Shown here: in pieces, positions 1-5,327 of the stretch
Layout of the letters: the number at the start of each line of letters is the position of its first letter
Numbering within the stretch: position 1 is the stretch's first letter
Origin: Planctomycetota bacterium
GTDB lineage: Bacteria; Planctomycetota; Phycisphaerae; WQYP01
NCBI GenBank assembly: GCA_021785155.1
Contig: JAJYGE010000414.1
Coordinates: forward strand, 1 to 5,470
Length of the DNA: 5,470 nucleotides
Reading direction: 5' to 3'
The notes under the pieces: generated by a model
The model's input: the letters and a program-made list of their open reading frames with translations, nothing else
What the model was told of the DNA's origin: nothing
The model's database searches: none
Made by a program: the position numbers and the translations under genes

Positions 1-818
1 TTTTTAGGATCAAATTTTTTACCGTCAAACTCCACCAGCAGCGCCTTGAACGCCTGGTTGTCCGTCAGCCACTGCCGTTTCTCCGCACCCGACGGTCCGC
101 TGGCCGGGGCTGAGTCGGTCCCATCATCCGTATCTTCCTCATCGGGCACGGATAAAAATTCCCGCCACTGCCGAGCCAGTGAGTCCGCTATTTTCAGTCC
201 GGTTGTAAATACTGCTTGGAGTTTCCAATATTCATCCGGAACAAAAGCGTTAATTTCCCGTTCACGATCCACAATGAGTTTTACCGCAACGCTCTGCACC
301 CGCCCGGCAGATAATCCCCGGGCCACCTTTTTCCAAAGCAGCGGCGAAACTTTATAACCCACCAGCCGGTCCAAAATGCGCCGGGCCTGCTGGGCGTTTA
401 CCTTGTCCAGATTAATCAAACGCGGATTTTCAAATGCTTTTAGAATGGCCGTTTTTGTAATCTCATTAAACACCACGCGCTTCACGCCGTGCTGATCCAA
501 ATTCAACGCCTGACTTAAATGCCACGCAATGGCCTCGCCTTCGCGGTCCAAGTCGGTTGCCAGATATACCTCGTCCACCCCCCGCACCACAGACTTTAAT
601 TCACTGATAAGCTTCTTACGGCTGGAAAGCACTTCATAAGTGGGTTCAAAATCCTTCTCGATATCCACGCCCATGCCTTTTTCCGGCAAATCGCGCACAT
701 GCCCCATTGAGGCTTTAACGGTATAAGACGCACCGAGGTATTTGTTAATCGTTTTGGCCTTCGCCGGAGATTCCACAATCACCAGCGCCAACCCGGTTTT
801 TTTAATCGCTTTTGCCAC
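1..818 (-). CDS. topA: DNA topoisomerase I (type IA), N-terminal part, cut by the left edge
   Basis: Type IA topoisomerase relaxes negative supercoils in the cytoplasm through a transient 5'-phosphotyrosine break in one strand. The visible 272 residues begin '[20 protein letters not shown]'. They contain the Toprim domain: catalytic Glu16 in [12 protein letters not shown], the SMGHVRDLP block near 37-45, and the acidic TDLDREGEA motif at 88-96 with Asp89, Asp91 and Glu93. Next come [19 protein letters not shown] (141-159) and [11 protein letters not shown] (168-178), both typical of domains I/IV. The active-site Tyr and any C-terminal zinc fingers lie beyond the edge. I chose GTG at 818-816 because an in-frame TAA lies upstream and no ATG, GTG or TTG intervenes; AAGGA sits about 13 nt and GGA about 8 nt before it, so the Shine-Dalgarno is modest. 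Residues 225-247 form an acidic, Ala/Ser/Gly/Pro-rich insert, probably a disordered loop. The gene diverges from the plus-strand gene at 1396. The family call is near certain. Confidence 0.97.
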   Translation of the reverse strand, partial: MAKAIKKTGLALVIVESPAKAKTINKYLGASYTVKASMGHVRDLPEKGMGVDIEKDFEPTYEVLSSRKKLISELKSVVRGVDEVYLATDLDREGEAIAWHLSQALNLDQHGVKRVVFNEITKTAILKAFENPRLINLDKVNAQQARRILDRLVGYKVSPLLWKKVARGLSAGRVQSVAVKLIVDREREINAFVPDEYWKLQAVFTTGLKIADSLARQWREFLSVPDEEDTDDGTDSAPASGPSGAEKRQWLTDNQAFKALLVEFDGKKFDPK

Positions 819-1165
819 TCGTCGTTTCCAATCCTTAAGAGTTACTCTGCCAATCGATCTACTGTCGATTCCTAATATAGTACGGACTTTTATTTACGCC
901 GCACCGCAATCCCATCGTGCAACTTCGGCTTTCCGAAGGCTTTGCGTCCAATATTTATCACAAGCTGCTGGAAGAAAGCAAATTAATTCGCTTTCACAAA
1001 TATTCATTCGCTCTTTAATTGTAACCCCCAGTCCATGAACCAAGCCTGTGCATAAATGATGGGCAGATAATACGTTACAACACGCTATCATGACGGCAAT
1101 GAATGGCTTTACGCTGGGGACATGCCATCTTAACCCATTTTTTACCCTACTAAAACATAACATTA

Positions 1166-1194
1166 TCACCGCAAGTTCACAATATGTTGCGTGA
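1166..1194. repeat. Inverted repeat about 110 bp upstream of the sigma-54 start; candidate activator site
   Basis: The arms are TCA-C-CGCAA (1166-1174) and TTGCG-TGA (1187-1194). CGCAA and TTGCG match perfectly around a 12-bp spacer, and the TCA/TGA outer arms match after one bulged base at 1169. The centre near 1180 lies about 108 bp before the predicted sigma-54 transcription start. That is the range in which sigma-54 enhancer-binding proteins usually bind. The arms are short, so chance is possible; a functional role is inference. Confidence 0.35.
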
Positions 1195-1238
1195 CATTCT
1201 TCGGCGTGGCCGCCGGGGTGCTTTTATAGGATGCTGCA

Positions 1239-1256
1239 TAATATCTCGGAATATTA
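1239..1256. repeat. Inverted repeat TAATAT-N6-ATATTA just upstream of the -24 box
   Basis: TAATAT (1239-1244) and ATATTA (1251-1256) are a perfect 6-bp inverted pair with a 6-bp spacer (CTCGGA), ending 6 bp before the TGGCAC box. The position would suit a bound regulator or a bendable AT-rich spot. AT-rich inverted pairs arise easily by chance, so confidence in a function is low. Confidence 0.3.
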
Positions 1257-1262
1257 ATCTTT

Positions 1263-1278
1263 TGGCACATATTTTGCA
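1263..1278 (+). promoter_or_regulatory. Sigma-54 (RpoN) -24/-12 promoter
   Basis: TGGCAC at 1263-1268, then 5 bp (ATATT), then TTGCA at 1274-1278. This matches the RpoN consensus TGGCAC(G)-N4-TTGC(A/T) at every defined position except the G after TGGCAC, which is A. The invariant GG (1264-1265) and GC (1276-1277) have the exact 12-bp offset that sigma-54 holoenzyme needs. Transcription would start about 12 bp after the GC, near 1289, giving a leader of roughly 107 nt to the ATG at 1396. Sigma-54 promoters need an ATP-driven enhancer-binding activator; none is encoded in this window. No credible sigma-70 pair was seen for the same gene. Confidence 0.7.
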
Positions 1279-1367
1279 CTCTAATCTGCCGATGTGAAAA
1301 GAAGCTTTTGATTTTTTTACACCGAGGTGCTTTCACGTGCGTATAGTTGTATAGAGACCCGCAAGCG

Positions 1368-1391
1368 GCCCGTCCTGAACGGGCGAGGAGG
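1368..1391 (+). promoter_or_regulatory. Leader hairpin abutting a strong ribosome binding site
   Basis: GCCCGT (1368-1373), loop CCTGA and ACGGGC (1379-1384) form a perfect 6-bp GC-rich stem. The Shine-Dalgarno GAGGAGG follows at once at 1385-1391, with 4 nt (TTTT) to the ATG at 1396. The hairpin leaves the Shine-Dalgarno exposed, so it may protect the mRNA 5' side or present the site. Because it directly touches the site, it could also affect ribosome access. The strong Shine-Dalgarno decides the start at 1396 over the longer open frame from 1327. Confidence 0.5.
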
Positions 1392-1395
1392 TTTT

Positions 1396-2136
1396 ATGAA
1401 TGGCCCACATGGCCCCGCCATCTTGGATTTAAACACACAGGCCGACCTGTTAAGCCCCAATGGCCTGTACCGTCTGCACGATTCAGATGCAATCGCCGCC
1501 AACATCAAACGGTTATTCGGGTTTTTGCGCTCGATCCGCTGCGCTGTAGTCAGCACCCGGCTGCACCACGCCATTATGCCGGACCGTTCCGCTCCGCATC
1601 ACGTTTGTATACCCGGCAACCCCGGTTACAACAAGCTATCCTTTACCCTGCTTCCGCAACACACCGAAATGCCCATTGATTGTGGTACCGATCTACCCGT
1701 GCAGACGTTCCACGATGCCCAGCAATATATTTTTGATCTCCCGGATCCCAATCCGTTTGATTCCCCCAGGCTGGATCGCCTGTTATCCGAAACCGAAACC
1801 AACACCTGGCTGATCATTGGTGGACCGCTGGAGTCTTCCGTGCGCATGGCGGTCATGGGACTTTTGCAGCGGCGTAAGAACGTCGCCATCGTCAAAGATT
1901 GCATGGGCCAACGCGATCCCTATGAAGCTGAGATGGCCATGCGCCAGGTTGAAAGCAAGAATATAACCTGGCTCACTGTGGATGAAGTGATCGAACGCTG
2001 CAGCCGCAAACCGGTGCGGCGATCACGGTTACTGGCTCGGGTGGCACATCGCGCCCGTGGAACCCCCACCGCCCCAACACCAAGCTATCGCGGGCGGTCC
2101 AAGACCATGGCCAACGCCTACCGCCTCCGTGATTAA
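1396..2136 (+). CDS. Isochorismatase-fold (cysteine hydrolase superfamily) protein, catalytic Cys and Lys apparently lost
   Basis: Family members are cytoplasmic hydrolases with an Asp-Lys-Cys triad acting on isochorismate, nicotinamide or related amides. The 246-aa product has the fold's landmarks: 'AILDLNTQADLL' (8-19) with the expected catalytic Asp11, NIKRLFGFLRSIRCAVVST (36-54), 'PHHVCIPGNPGYNK' (67-80), 'PFDSPRLDRLL' (120-130) and 'LIIGGPLESSVRMAV' (139-153), then TVDEVIE (194-200). In the usual pattern (V)G-x4-(D)-x-C-V the nucleophile falls at Ser148 here. The usual Lys before the (A/P)F block is Leu115 in my alignment. It may therefore be a pseudoenzyme, a Ser variant or a binding protein. 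Residues after about 203 are an Arg/Pro-rich, probably disordered tail. The ATG at 1396 has GAGGAGG 4 nt upstream; the frame is open back to 1327 but without such a site. It is transcribed from the sigma-54 promoter at 1263 by inference, and converges with the gene at 2184. Confidence 0.82.
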   Translation: MNGPHGPAILDLNTQADLLSPNGLYRLHDSDAIAANIKRLFGFLRSIRCAVVSTRLHHAIMPDRSAPHHVCIPGNPGYNKLSFTLLPQHTEMPIDCGTDLPVQTFHDAQQYIFDLPDPNPFDSPRLDRLLSETETNTWLIIGGPLESSVRMAVMGLLQRRKNVAIVKDCMGQRDPYEAEMAMRQVESKNITWLTVDEVIERCSRKPVRRSRLLARVAHRARGTPTAPTPSYRGRSKTMANAYRLRD

Positions 2137-2183
2137 TGCCACCGCCAACGTAGGCCAATATTGTCCGGCGGATCAAATACGTT

Positions 2184-3032
2184 TCAAGGCGGTAAGACTA
2201 CCACCGCATTGCCGGATGGATCACGCAGTACCAGCTTGGAGTCGGGCGGTTCCATTGCGTTGGATTCCAGCTTCTCAGCAGTTTTAATACGGTTGAATAA
2301 TTCCATGTCTGGTGCCTGAATAACAAACTGGCTCAATCCCTGCGATCCCTCGGGTGCCTCTGGCTGGCCCAGGCTTTCCCATGTATTAATACCAATATGA
2401 TGATGATACCCATGATACGAAAGAAAACTCGCCGAGTGGCCGAAACGCATCATCAAATCCATCCCCAGCACCGCGCGGTAAAACGCCTCGGCGGTTGCTA
2501 AATCCGACACCCGCAAATGCACATGACCCATGACCGTCCCCACCGGAAGCCCCTGCCAGGGCGCTTCGCGTAACGGCCAATCGGCCAATAATCCAGTAAA
2601 ATCCAATGGATCACTGGCCATGCGCAATTGCCCATTTTCCTGCGGCCACTGGTCGCGCGGGCGGTCCCGGTAAATTTCTATTCCGTTGCCTTCCGGATCA
2701 GCCAGATACAGCGCCTCGCTGACAAGGTGATCCGCCGCCCCCTGCAAATGCACACCCGTTTCCACCAAATGATGCAATTGCCGGGCCAAAGCCGGGCGTG
2801 ATGGCAGCAGAATTGCGAAATGGTATAAACCCGTCGTCCGACCCGGATGTTTTGCCTGCGGATTTTCGTTGAGCGTCAGCAGGCAACGATCTTCCACACC
2901 CATCATCGCGATATTGCCGGAGCGTTCCAGGAGTTTCAACCCAATACTTTGCTGATAAAACGCCACCATCGCGGCAAGATTCCGCACCGTAAGCACAACG
3001 GGGCCAAATATTGATTTATTATTAACAGACAT
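2184..3032 (-). CDS. Two-domain VOC protein, CatE-like catechol-2,3-dioxygenase / ring-cleaving dioxygenase
   Basis: This 282-aa protein consists of two vicinal-oxygen-chelate domains, about residues 8-125 and 167-282. The length and the blocks 'GLYHFAILLP' (68-77), VSEALYLADPEGNGIEIYRDRP (104-125), 'GHVHLRVSDL' (169-178) and 'YHHHIGINTW' (209-218) are those of the CatE/YfiE-type family (COG2514). Bacillus CatE opens catechol by extradiol cleavage and helps detoxify quinones and catechols. Candidate metal ligands are His71 and Glu119 in the first domain and His170 in the second. The first-domain strand-1 ligand position is Val and the usual C-terminal Glu position is Val278, as I recall for CatE itself, so substrate and metal site are uncertain. 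The start ATG at 3032-3030 has GGAGG (3041-3037) 4 nt upstream. It has its own promoter and palindrome and is monocistronic. No other aromatic-degradation gene is nearby, which favours detoxification over a catabolic pathway. Confidence 0.92.
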   Translation of the reverse strand: MSVNNKSIFGPVVLTVRNLAAMVAFYQQSIGLKLLERSGNIAMMGVEDRCLLTLNENPQAKHPGRTTGLYHFAILLPSRPALARQLHHLVETGVHLQGAADHLVSEALYLADPEGNGIEIYRDRPRDQWPQENGQLRMASDPLDFTGLLADWPLREAPWQGLPVGTVMGHVHLRVSDLATAEAFYRAVLGMDLMMRFGHSASFLSYHGYHHHIGINTWESLGQPEAPEGSQGLSQFVIQAPDMELFNRIKTAEKLESNAMEPPDSKLVLRDPSGNAVVVLPP

Positions 3033-3051
3033 GAGGCCTCCAAAACATACG

Positions 3052-3065
3052 GTTTATATATAAAC
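3052..3065. promoter_or_regulatory. Perfect 14-bp palindrome at the predicted start site; candidate operator of the VOC gene
   Basis: GTTTATATATAAAC is a perfect palindrome. It begins 7 bp downstream of the predicted -10 box, so it covers about +1 to +14 of the VOC gene's transcript and lies 19-33 bp before the ATG. That is a classic place for a repressor to block initiation. Genes of the CatE type are commonly controlled by repressors that sense quinones or catechols (MarR or DUF24 families); linking this palindrome to such a regulator is inference. No regulator gene is in the window. Confidence 0.5.
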
Positions 3066-3072
3066 TAAGTAT

Positions 3073-3100
3073 ATTGTAGGCTGATTCTGCACGTAATCAA
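3073..3100 (-). promoter_or_regulatory. Sigma-70-like promoter of the VOC gene
   Basis: On the minus strand, -35 TTGATT (3100-3095) and -10 TACAAT (3078-3073) are separated by 16 bp. The -10 matches TATAAT at five of six positions and the -35 matches TTGACA at four of six. Transcription would start near 3066, leaving a leader of about 33 nt that contains the palindrome at 3052-3065 and the GGAGG ribosome binding site at 3037-3041. Confidence 0.6.
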
Positions 3101-3109
3101 GGGCCCTTG
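3098..3109. repeat. Perfect 12-bp palindrome CAAGGGCCCTTG overlapping the -35 box
   Basis: The palindrome shares its first three bases with the -35 hexamer of the VOC promoter and extends upstream of it. A second palindrome flanking the same promoter could be an extra regulator site. In RNA from the rest of the region it could also form a small GC hairpin. A role is inference only. Confidence 0.35.
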
Positions 3110-3238
3110 CGGTGAGGCGAGAGCAAATAAAGTAGCGAGCCAGCCTGCTGGCCGTGTCCCAAAACCTTTAAGCGGTGCCCCGTACCGCGTCCCATTAAGG
3201 GCGACGCCGCAGGCCACTCGCCCGTCCCACAAGTTATT

Positions 3239-3267
3239 CGTTGTTCGTTGACCGTTGAGCGTTGAGC
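3239..3267. repeat. Heptanucleotide tandem repeat, CGTTGAN, four copies
   Basis: CGTTGTT, CGTTGAC, CGTTGAG and CGTTGAG follow each other with an exact 7-bp period (CGTTG at 3239, 3246, 3253 and 3260). The copies differ only in the last two bases. Such short degenerate heptamer arrays in non-coding DNA resemble the STRR elements described in cyanobacteria; a relation is not implied. The period of 7 is a multiple of neither a codon nor a helical turn, which fits non-coding slippage. Confidence 0.7.
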
Positions 3268-3292
3268 GCCGGGCCGCCCCCGCTATTGAATC

Positions 3293-3347
3293 TACTCATC
3301 AATACTGATCAATACTGAACCTACTGACAGATACTGACCAATACTGA
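3293..3347. repeat. Helically phased tandem repeat, core TACTGA, six copies at about 10 bp
   Basis: TACTSA cores start at 3293 (TACTCA), 3303, 3313, 3322, 3332 and 3342, with spacings of 10, 10, 9, 10 and 10 bp. Fuller units read approximately AATACTGATC. A 10-bp period places every core on the same face of the helix, as expected for phased bending or cooperative protein binding, though slippage of a 10-mer would look the same. Confidence 0.75.
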
Positions 3348-3538
3348 AATCGCTTCCTCCGTTTACCTCTGCTACCTCCTTGTGAATCCATCGTCGCGTT
3401 GTGTCAGAGTTTATCCCGATGACCCCGGCTTAAATATTCGTGATCGGGATGGTAAAAAACGACCCCCGCGGCAACGCCGCACCCCTATGCTAAATGCCAA
3501 ACACTGCATACTTCCCGTTGTGTGTCATTCTAACATCT

Positions 3539-3553
3539 GGCCCCATAGGGGCC
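3539..3553. repeat. GC-rich hairpin GGCCCC-ATA-GGGGCC
   Basis: A perfect 6-bp, all-GC stem encloses a 3-nt loop. No run of T follows on either strand, and no gene ends just before it, so it is not an intrinsic terminator in the usual sense. It lies between the 10-bp array and the second heptamer array, adding to the repeat character of this gap. Confidence 0.5.
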
Positions 3554-3603
3554 TCCAAAACAACTTGGCCCCCTTTACCCCGGCGTGGTACTGAAAACTG
3601 GCT

Positions 3604-3631
3604 GTAACCCGTCACCTGTAACCCGTAACCT
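3604..3631. repeat. Heptanucleotide tandem repeat, GTAACCY, four copies
   Basis: GTAACCC, GTCACCT, GTAACCC and GTAACCT run head to tail with an exact 7-bp period, followed by a decayed AAAACCCC. This is the second array with period 7 in the same gap but with an unrelated unit. It resembles telomere-type repeats only by base composition. Confidence 0.7.
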
Positions 3632-3907
3632 AAAACCCCGGCCGCGCCCCAGCATAACTGCCCGCACCAAACTGCCGATCTATTTTGTTAACCTGAAACT
3701 TGCCCGCACGTCCAGAAATAAGATTCGTTCTTGCATTTCAGCGCTAGGACCCCGCGGCACCGCTTTTTGTGGAAAACTTGTCGGCATATTCTTATTTCCA
3801 GGCCGTGCAATATGAGTTCAATAACGTTACAGTGATCTGCTCAATCGTGGTTTGGCCACAGTTGGTTTAAAAATATGGTACCGGCGCTCCAAGACGGATT
3901 ATGAATA

Positions 3908-5323
3908 ATGGATGAAGTCACAACAACCGCTCGCCCCCGCCCACGTGATATGCCCATTGCGCCGGCATCACAAAACGTCACCGATCGCACCCCTCCGCAT
4001 GATTCCGCATCGGAAATGGCGCTGCTGGGGTCCATGCTGTTGGATCCGGAAGTCATTGGCGGGGTCTGTGCGATCATTGAGTCCGGCAGCGCGTTTTTCA
4101 GCCGGCAGAATCAGATTATTTTTGAAGGCATTCTTGATCTTTTCCAGGCCAGCGCGGCGGTAGATGGTGTTACCCTCACACACAAGCTCAAGCAGAAAAA
4201 TCTTTACGATGCCGCCGGGGGTTATGATTACCTGGAGCAACTGGTCAACTGCGTACCCAGTGCGGCCAATGCCATCGCGTACGCCCAGATTGTCCGGGAT
4301 AAAGCGCTGCTGCGCCGGCTCATCAGCGCCTGTTCACAGACGCTGGAATCCTGCTATGACAATTCCGAGGAAGCAGCGGTTATTTTAGATCGCAGCGAAC
4401 GCACTATTTTTGAAGTGGCACAATTAAAAGTTACCGGTCAACCGGTTTCGCTGACGGATGTATTGCATGAAACCTTTGAAATGCTGGATCGCAACACCGG
4501 CAACACAATTACCGGTGTACCAACAGGTTATGTGGAGCTTGATAACCTCACCAGTGGTCTGCAACGGGAGGAAATGATCGTGCTGGCCGCCCGGCCCAGT
4601 GTTGGAAAAACGGCGTTGGCCATGAATATCGTCGAACATGTCGGCGTGGATCTGAAAAAGCCGGTCGCGGTTTTTTCATTGGAAATGTCCAAGCAGCAAC
4701 TGGCCCAGCGTATGCTCTGTTCGCGCAGTGGTGTGGATTCCCAGAATCTTCGGCGCAATATGCTTTCGCGCGAAGATCGCAACCGCCTGAGCATGGCGGT
4801 GGGGGAGCTTTCTGAGGGAAAAATCTTTATTGATGATACCCCGGCATTGTCCATTCTGGACTTGCGCACCAAAGCGCGGCGGTTGTTAAGTCAGCATGGT
4901 ATTGAGCTGGTGGTCATTGACTATCTGCAATTAATGGAAGCTCCCCGTGAGGAAAACCGCCAGCAGCAGATCAGTTCCATCAGCCGTGGCGTTAAGGCGC
5001 TGGCACGTGAACTAAAATGCCCGGTCGTATGTTTGTCGCAGTTAAACCGCGCCTCGGAAAGCGAAAATCGTCTGCCGCGCACCAGCGATCTGCGTGAGTC
5101 CGGCAGTATTGAACAGGATGCGGATGTCGTGATGCTGCTGCACCGTGAAGCGGTCATGCACCGGGGGGATCAGGAATGGGCACAAGCCAATCCGGATAAG
5201 CTTAATGAGGCACAGTTAATCATCGCCAAGCAACGCAACGGTCCCTGCGACACCGTCCGCCTGACGTTTGTCGCCTCCAATACCCGTTTTGAAACATATC
5301 ATCCCGGATCGGAATTTCAGTGA
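3908..5323 (+). CDS. dnaB: Replicative DNA helicase DnaB
   Basis: DnaB is the hexameric 5'-3' helicase that unwinds DNA at the replication fork and recruits primase. This copy is complete at 471 aa, the length of the E. coli protein. The N-terminal domain begins at 'PPHDSASEMALLGSMLLDPE' (29-48). A linker follows near 175-200, then the RecA-like motor: Walker A 'ARPSVGKTAL' (228-237) with Lys234 and Thr235, Glu259 in SLEM, Walker B VVIDYLQLM (335-343) with Asp338, Gln378 in SQLNR, 'DLRESGSIEQDAD' (394-406), and 'KQRNGP' (441-446) with Arg443 as likely arginine finger. No intein interrupts it. The ATG at 3908 is forced: an in-frame TGA lies at 3902-3904. The Shine-Dalgarno is weak (AAGACGG, about 10 nt away). 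A four-codon frame ATG-AAT-AAT-GGA-TGA (3901-3915) overlaps the start. It stands alone, converging on the next gene. Confidence 0.98.
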   Translation: MDEVTTTARPRPRDMPIAPASQNVTDRTPPHDSASEMALLGSMLLDPEVIGGVCAIIESGSAFFSRQNQIIFEGILDLFQASAAVDGVTLTHKLKQKNLYDAAGGYDYLEQLVNCVPSAANAIAYAQIVRDKALLRRLISACSQTLESCYDNSEEAAVILDRSERTIFEVAQLKVTGQPVSLTDVLHETFEMLDRNTGNTITGVPTGYVELDNLTSGLQREEMIVLAARPSVGKTALAMNIVEHVGVDLKKPVAVFSLEMSKQQLAQRMLCSRSGVDSQNLRRNMLSREDRNRLSMAVGELSEGKIFIDDTPALSILDLRTKARRLLSQHGIELVVIDYLQLMEAPREENRQQQISSISRGVKALARELKCPVVCLSQLNRASESENRLPRTSDLRESGSIEQDADVVMLLHREAVMHRGDQEWAQANPDKLNEAQLIIAKQRNGPCDTVRLTFVASNTRFETYHPGSEFQ

Positions 5324-5327
5324 GCAT

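Larger units (their letters stand above)
819..1395. other. Divergent intergenic region between topA and the isochorismatase-fold gene
   Basis: This 577-bp stretch has no ORF I would defend. The open frames inside it, such as a 91-codon minus-strand frame at 894-1169, are Cys/Trp-rich, lack a good ribosome binding site and match no family I know. It holds a compact hairpin at 923-938 (CTTCGG, loop CTTT, CCGAAG) in the probable topA leader, an inverted repeat at 1166-1194, a second at 1239-1256, and the sigma-54 promoter at 1263-1278. A GC hairpin at 1202-1215 (CGGCG, loop TGGC, CGCCG) is followed by only four Ts, and no gene precedes it on the plus strand, so I do not call it a terminator. For topA itself I find no convincing -35/-10 pair; a TATATT on the minus strand at about 874-879 lacks a -35 partner. 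Confidence 0.7.
3101..3907. other. Long repeat-rich intergenic region upstream of dnaB, no credible gene
   Basis: About 800 bp show no gene I can support. The open frames at 3382-3594 and 3585-3815 are rich in Pro/Arg/Cys, lack ribosome binding sites, and the second runs through a tandem repeat. The region holds hairpins at 3139-3152 (GCCAG, loop CCTG, CTGGC), 3172-3188 (GCGGT, 7-nt loop, ACCGC) and 3539-3553. It also holds tandem arrays at 3239-3267, 3293-3347 and 3604-3631, a DnaA-box-like TTTTCCACA on the minus strand (3776-3768) and an 8-bp palindrome TAACGTTA (3822-3829). For dnaB, TTGGCC (3852-3857) and TATGGT (3874-3879), 16 bp apart, are a poor promoter candidate. No IS ends, tRNA or integrase are visible. 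Confidence 0.7.

Noticed and set aside
894..1169. 91-codon minus-strand open frame in the topA upstream gap
   Set aside because: No ribosome binding site, Cys/Trp-rich composition unlike the true genes here, and no recognisable motif; it overlaps the regulatory dyads.
1202..1220. GC hairpin CGGCG-TGGC-CGCCG followed by CTTTT as an intrinsic terminator
   Set aside because: The stem and T-run are short and no plus-strand gene precedes it.
1327..1395. Longer start (ATG at 1327) for the isochorismatase-fold gene
   Set aside because: The extra 23 residues run through the leader hairpin and Shine-Dalgarno, resemble no family N-terminus, and lack a ribosome binding site of their own.
2137..2183. 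Possible bidirectional terminator between the two convergent genes (CCGCC at 2142, GGCGG at 2167)
   Set aside because: The stem is only 5 bp with a 20-nt loop and no T-run on either side.
2057..2287. 76-codon plus-strand frame spanning the convergent gene ends
   Set aside because: It overlaps both the isochorismatase-fold gene and the VOC gene, is Pro-rich, and has no start signal.
3382..3815. Two open frames of 70 and 76 codons upstream of dnaB
   Set aside because: Pro/Arg-rich, no ribosome binding site, and the second translates the GTAACCY tandem array; they look like chance open frames in GC-rich non-coding DNA.
3101..3907. Replication origin, CRISPR array or mobile element in the repeat-rich gap
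   Set aside because: Only one DnaA-like box, no AT-rich unwinding tract with box clusters, no direct repeats with unique spacers of CRISPR length, and no transposase or terminal inverted repeats.
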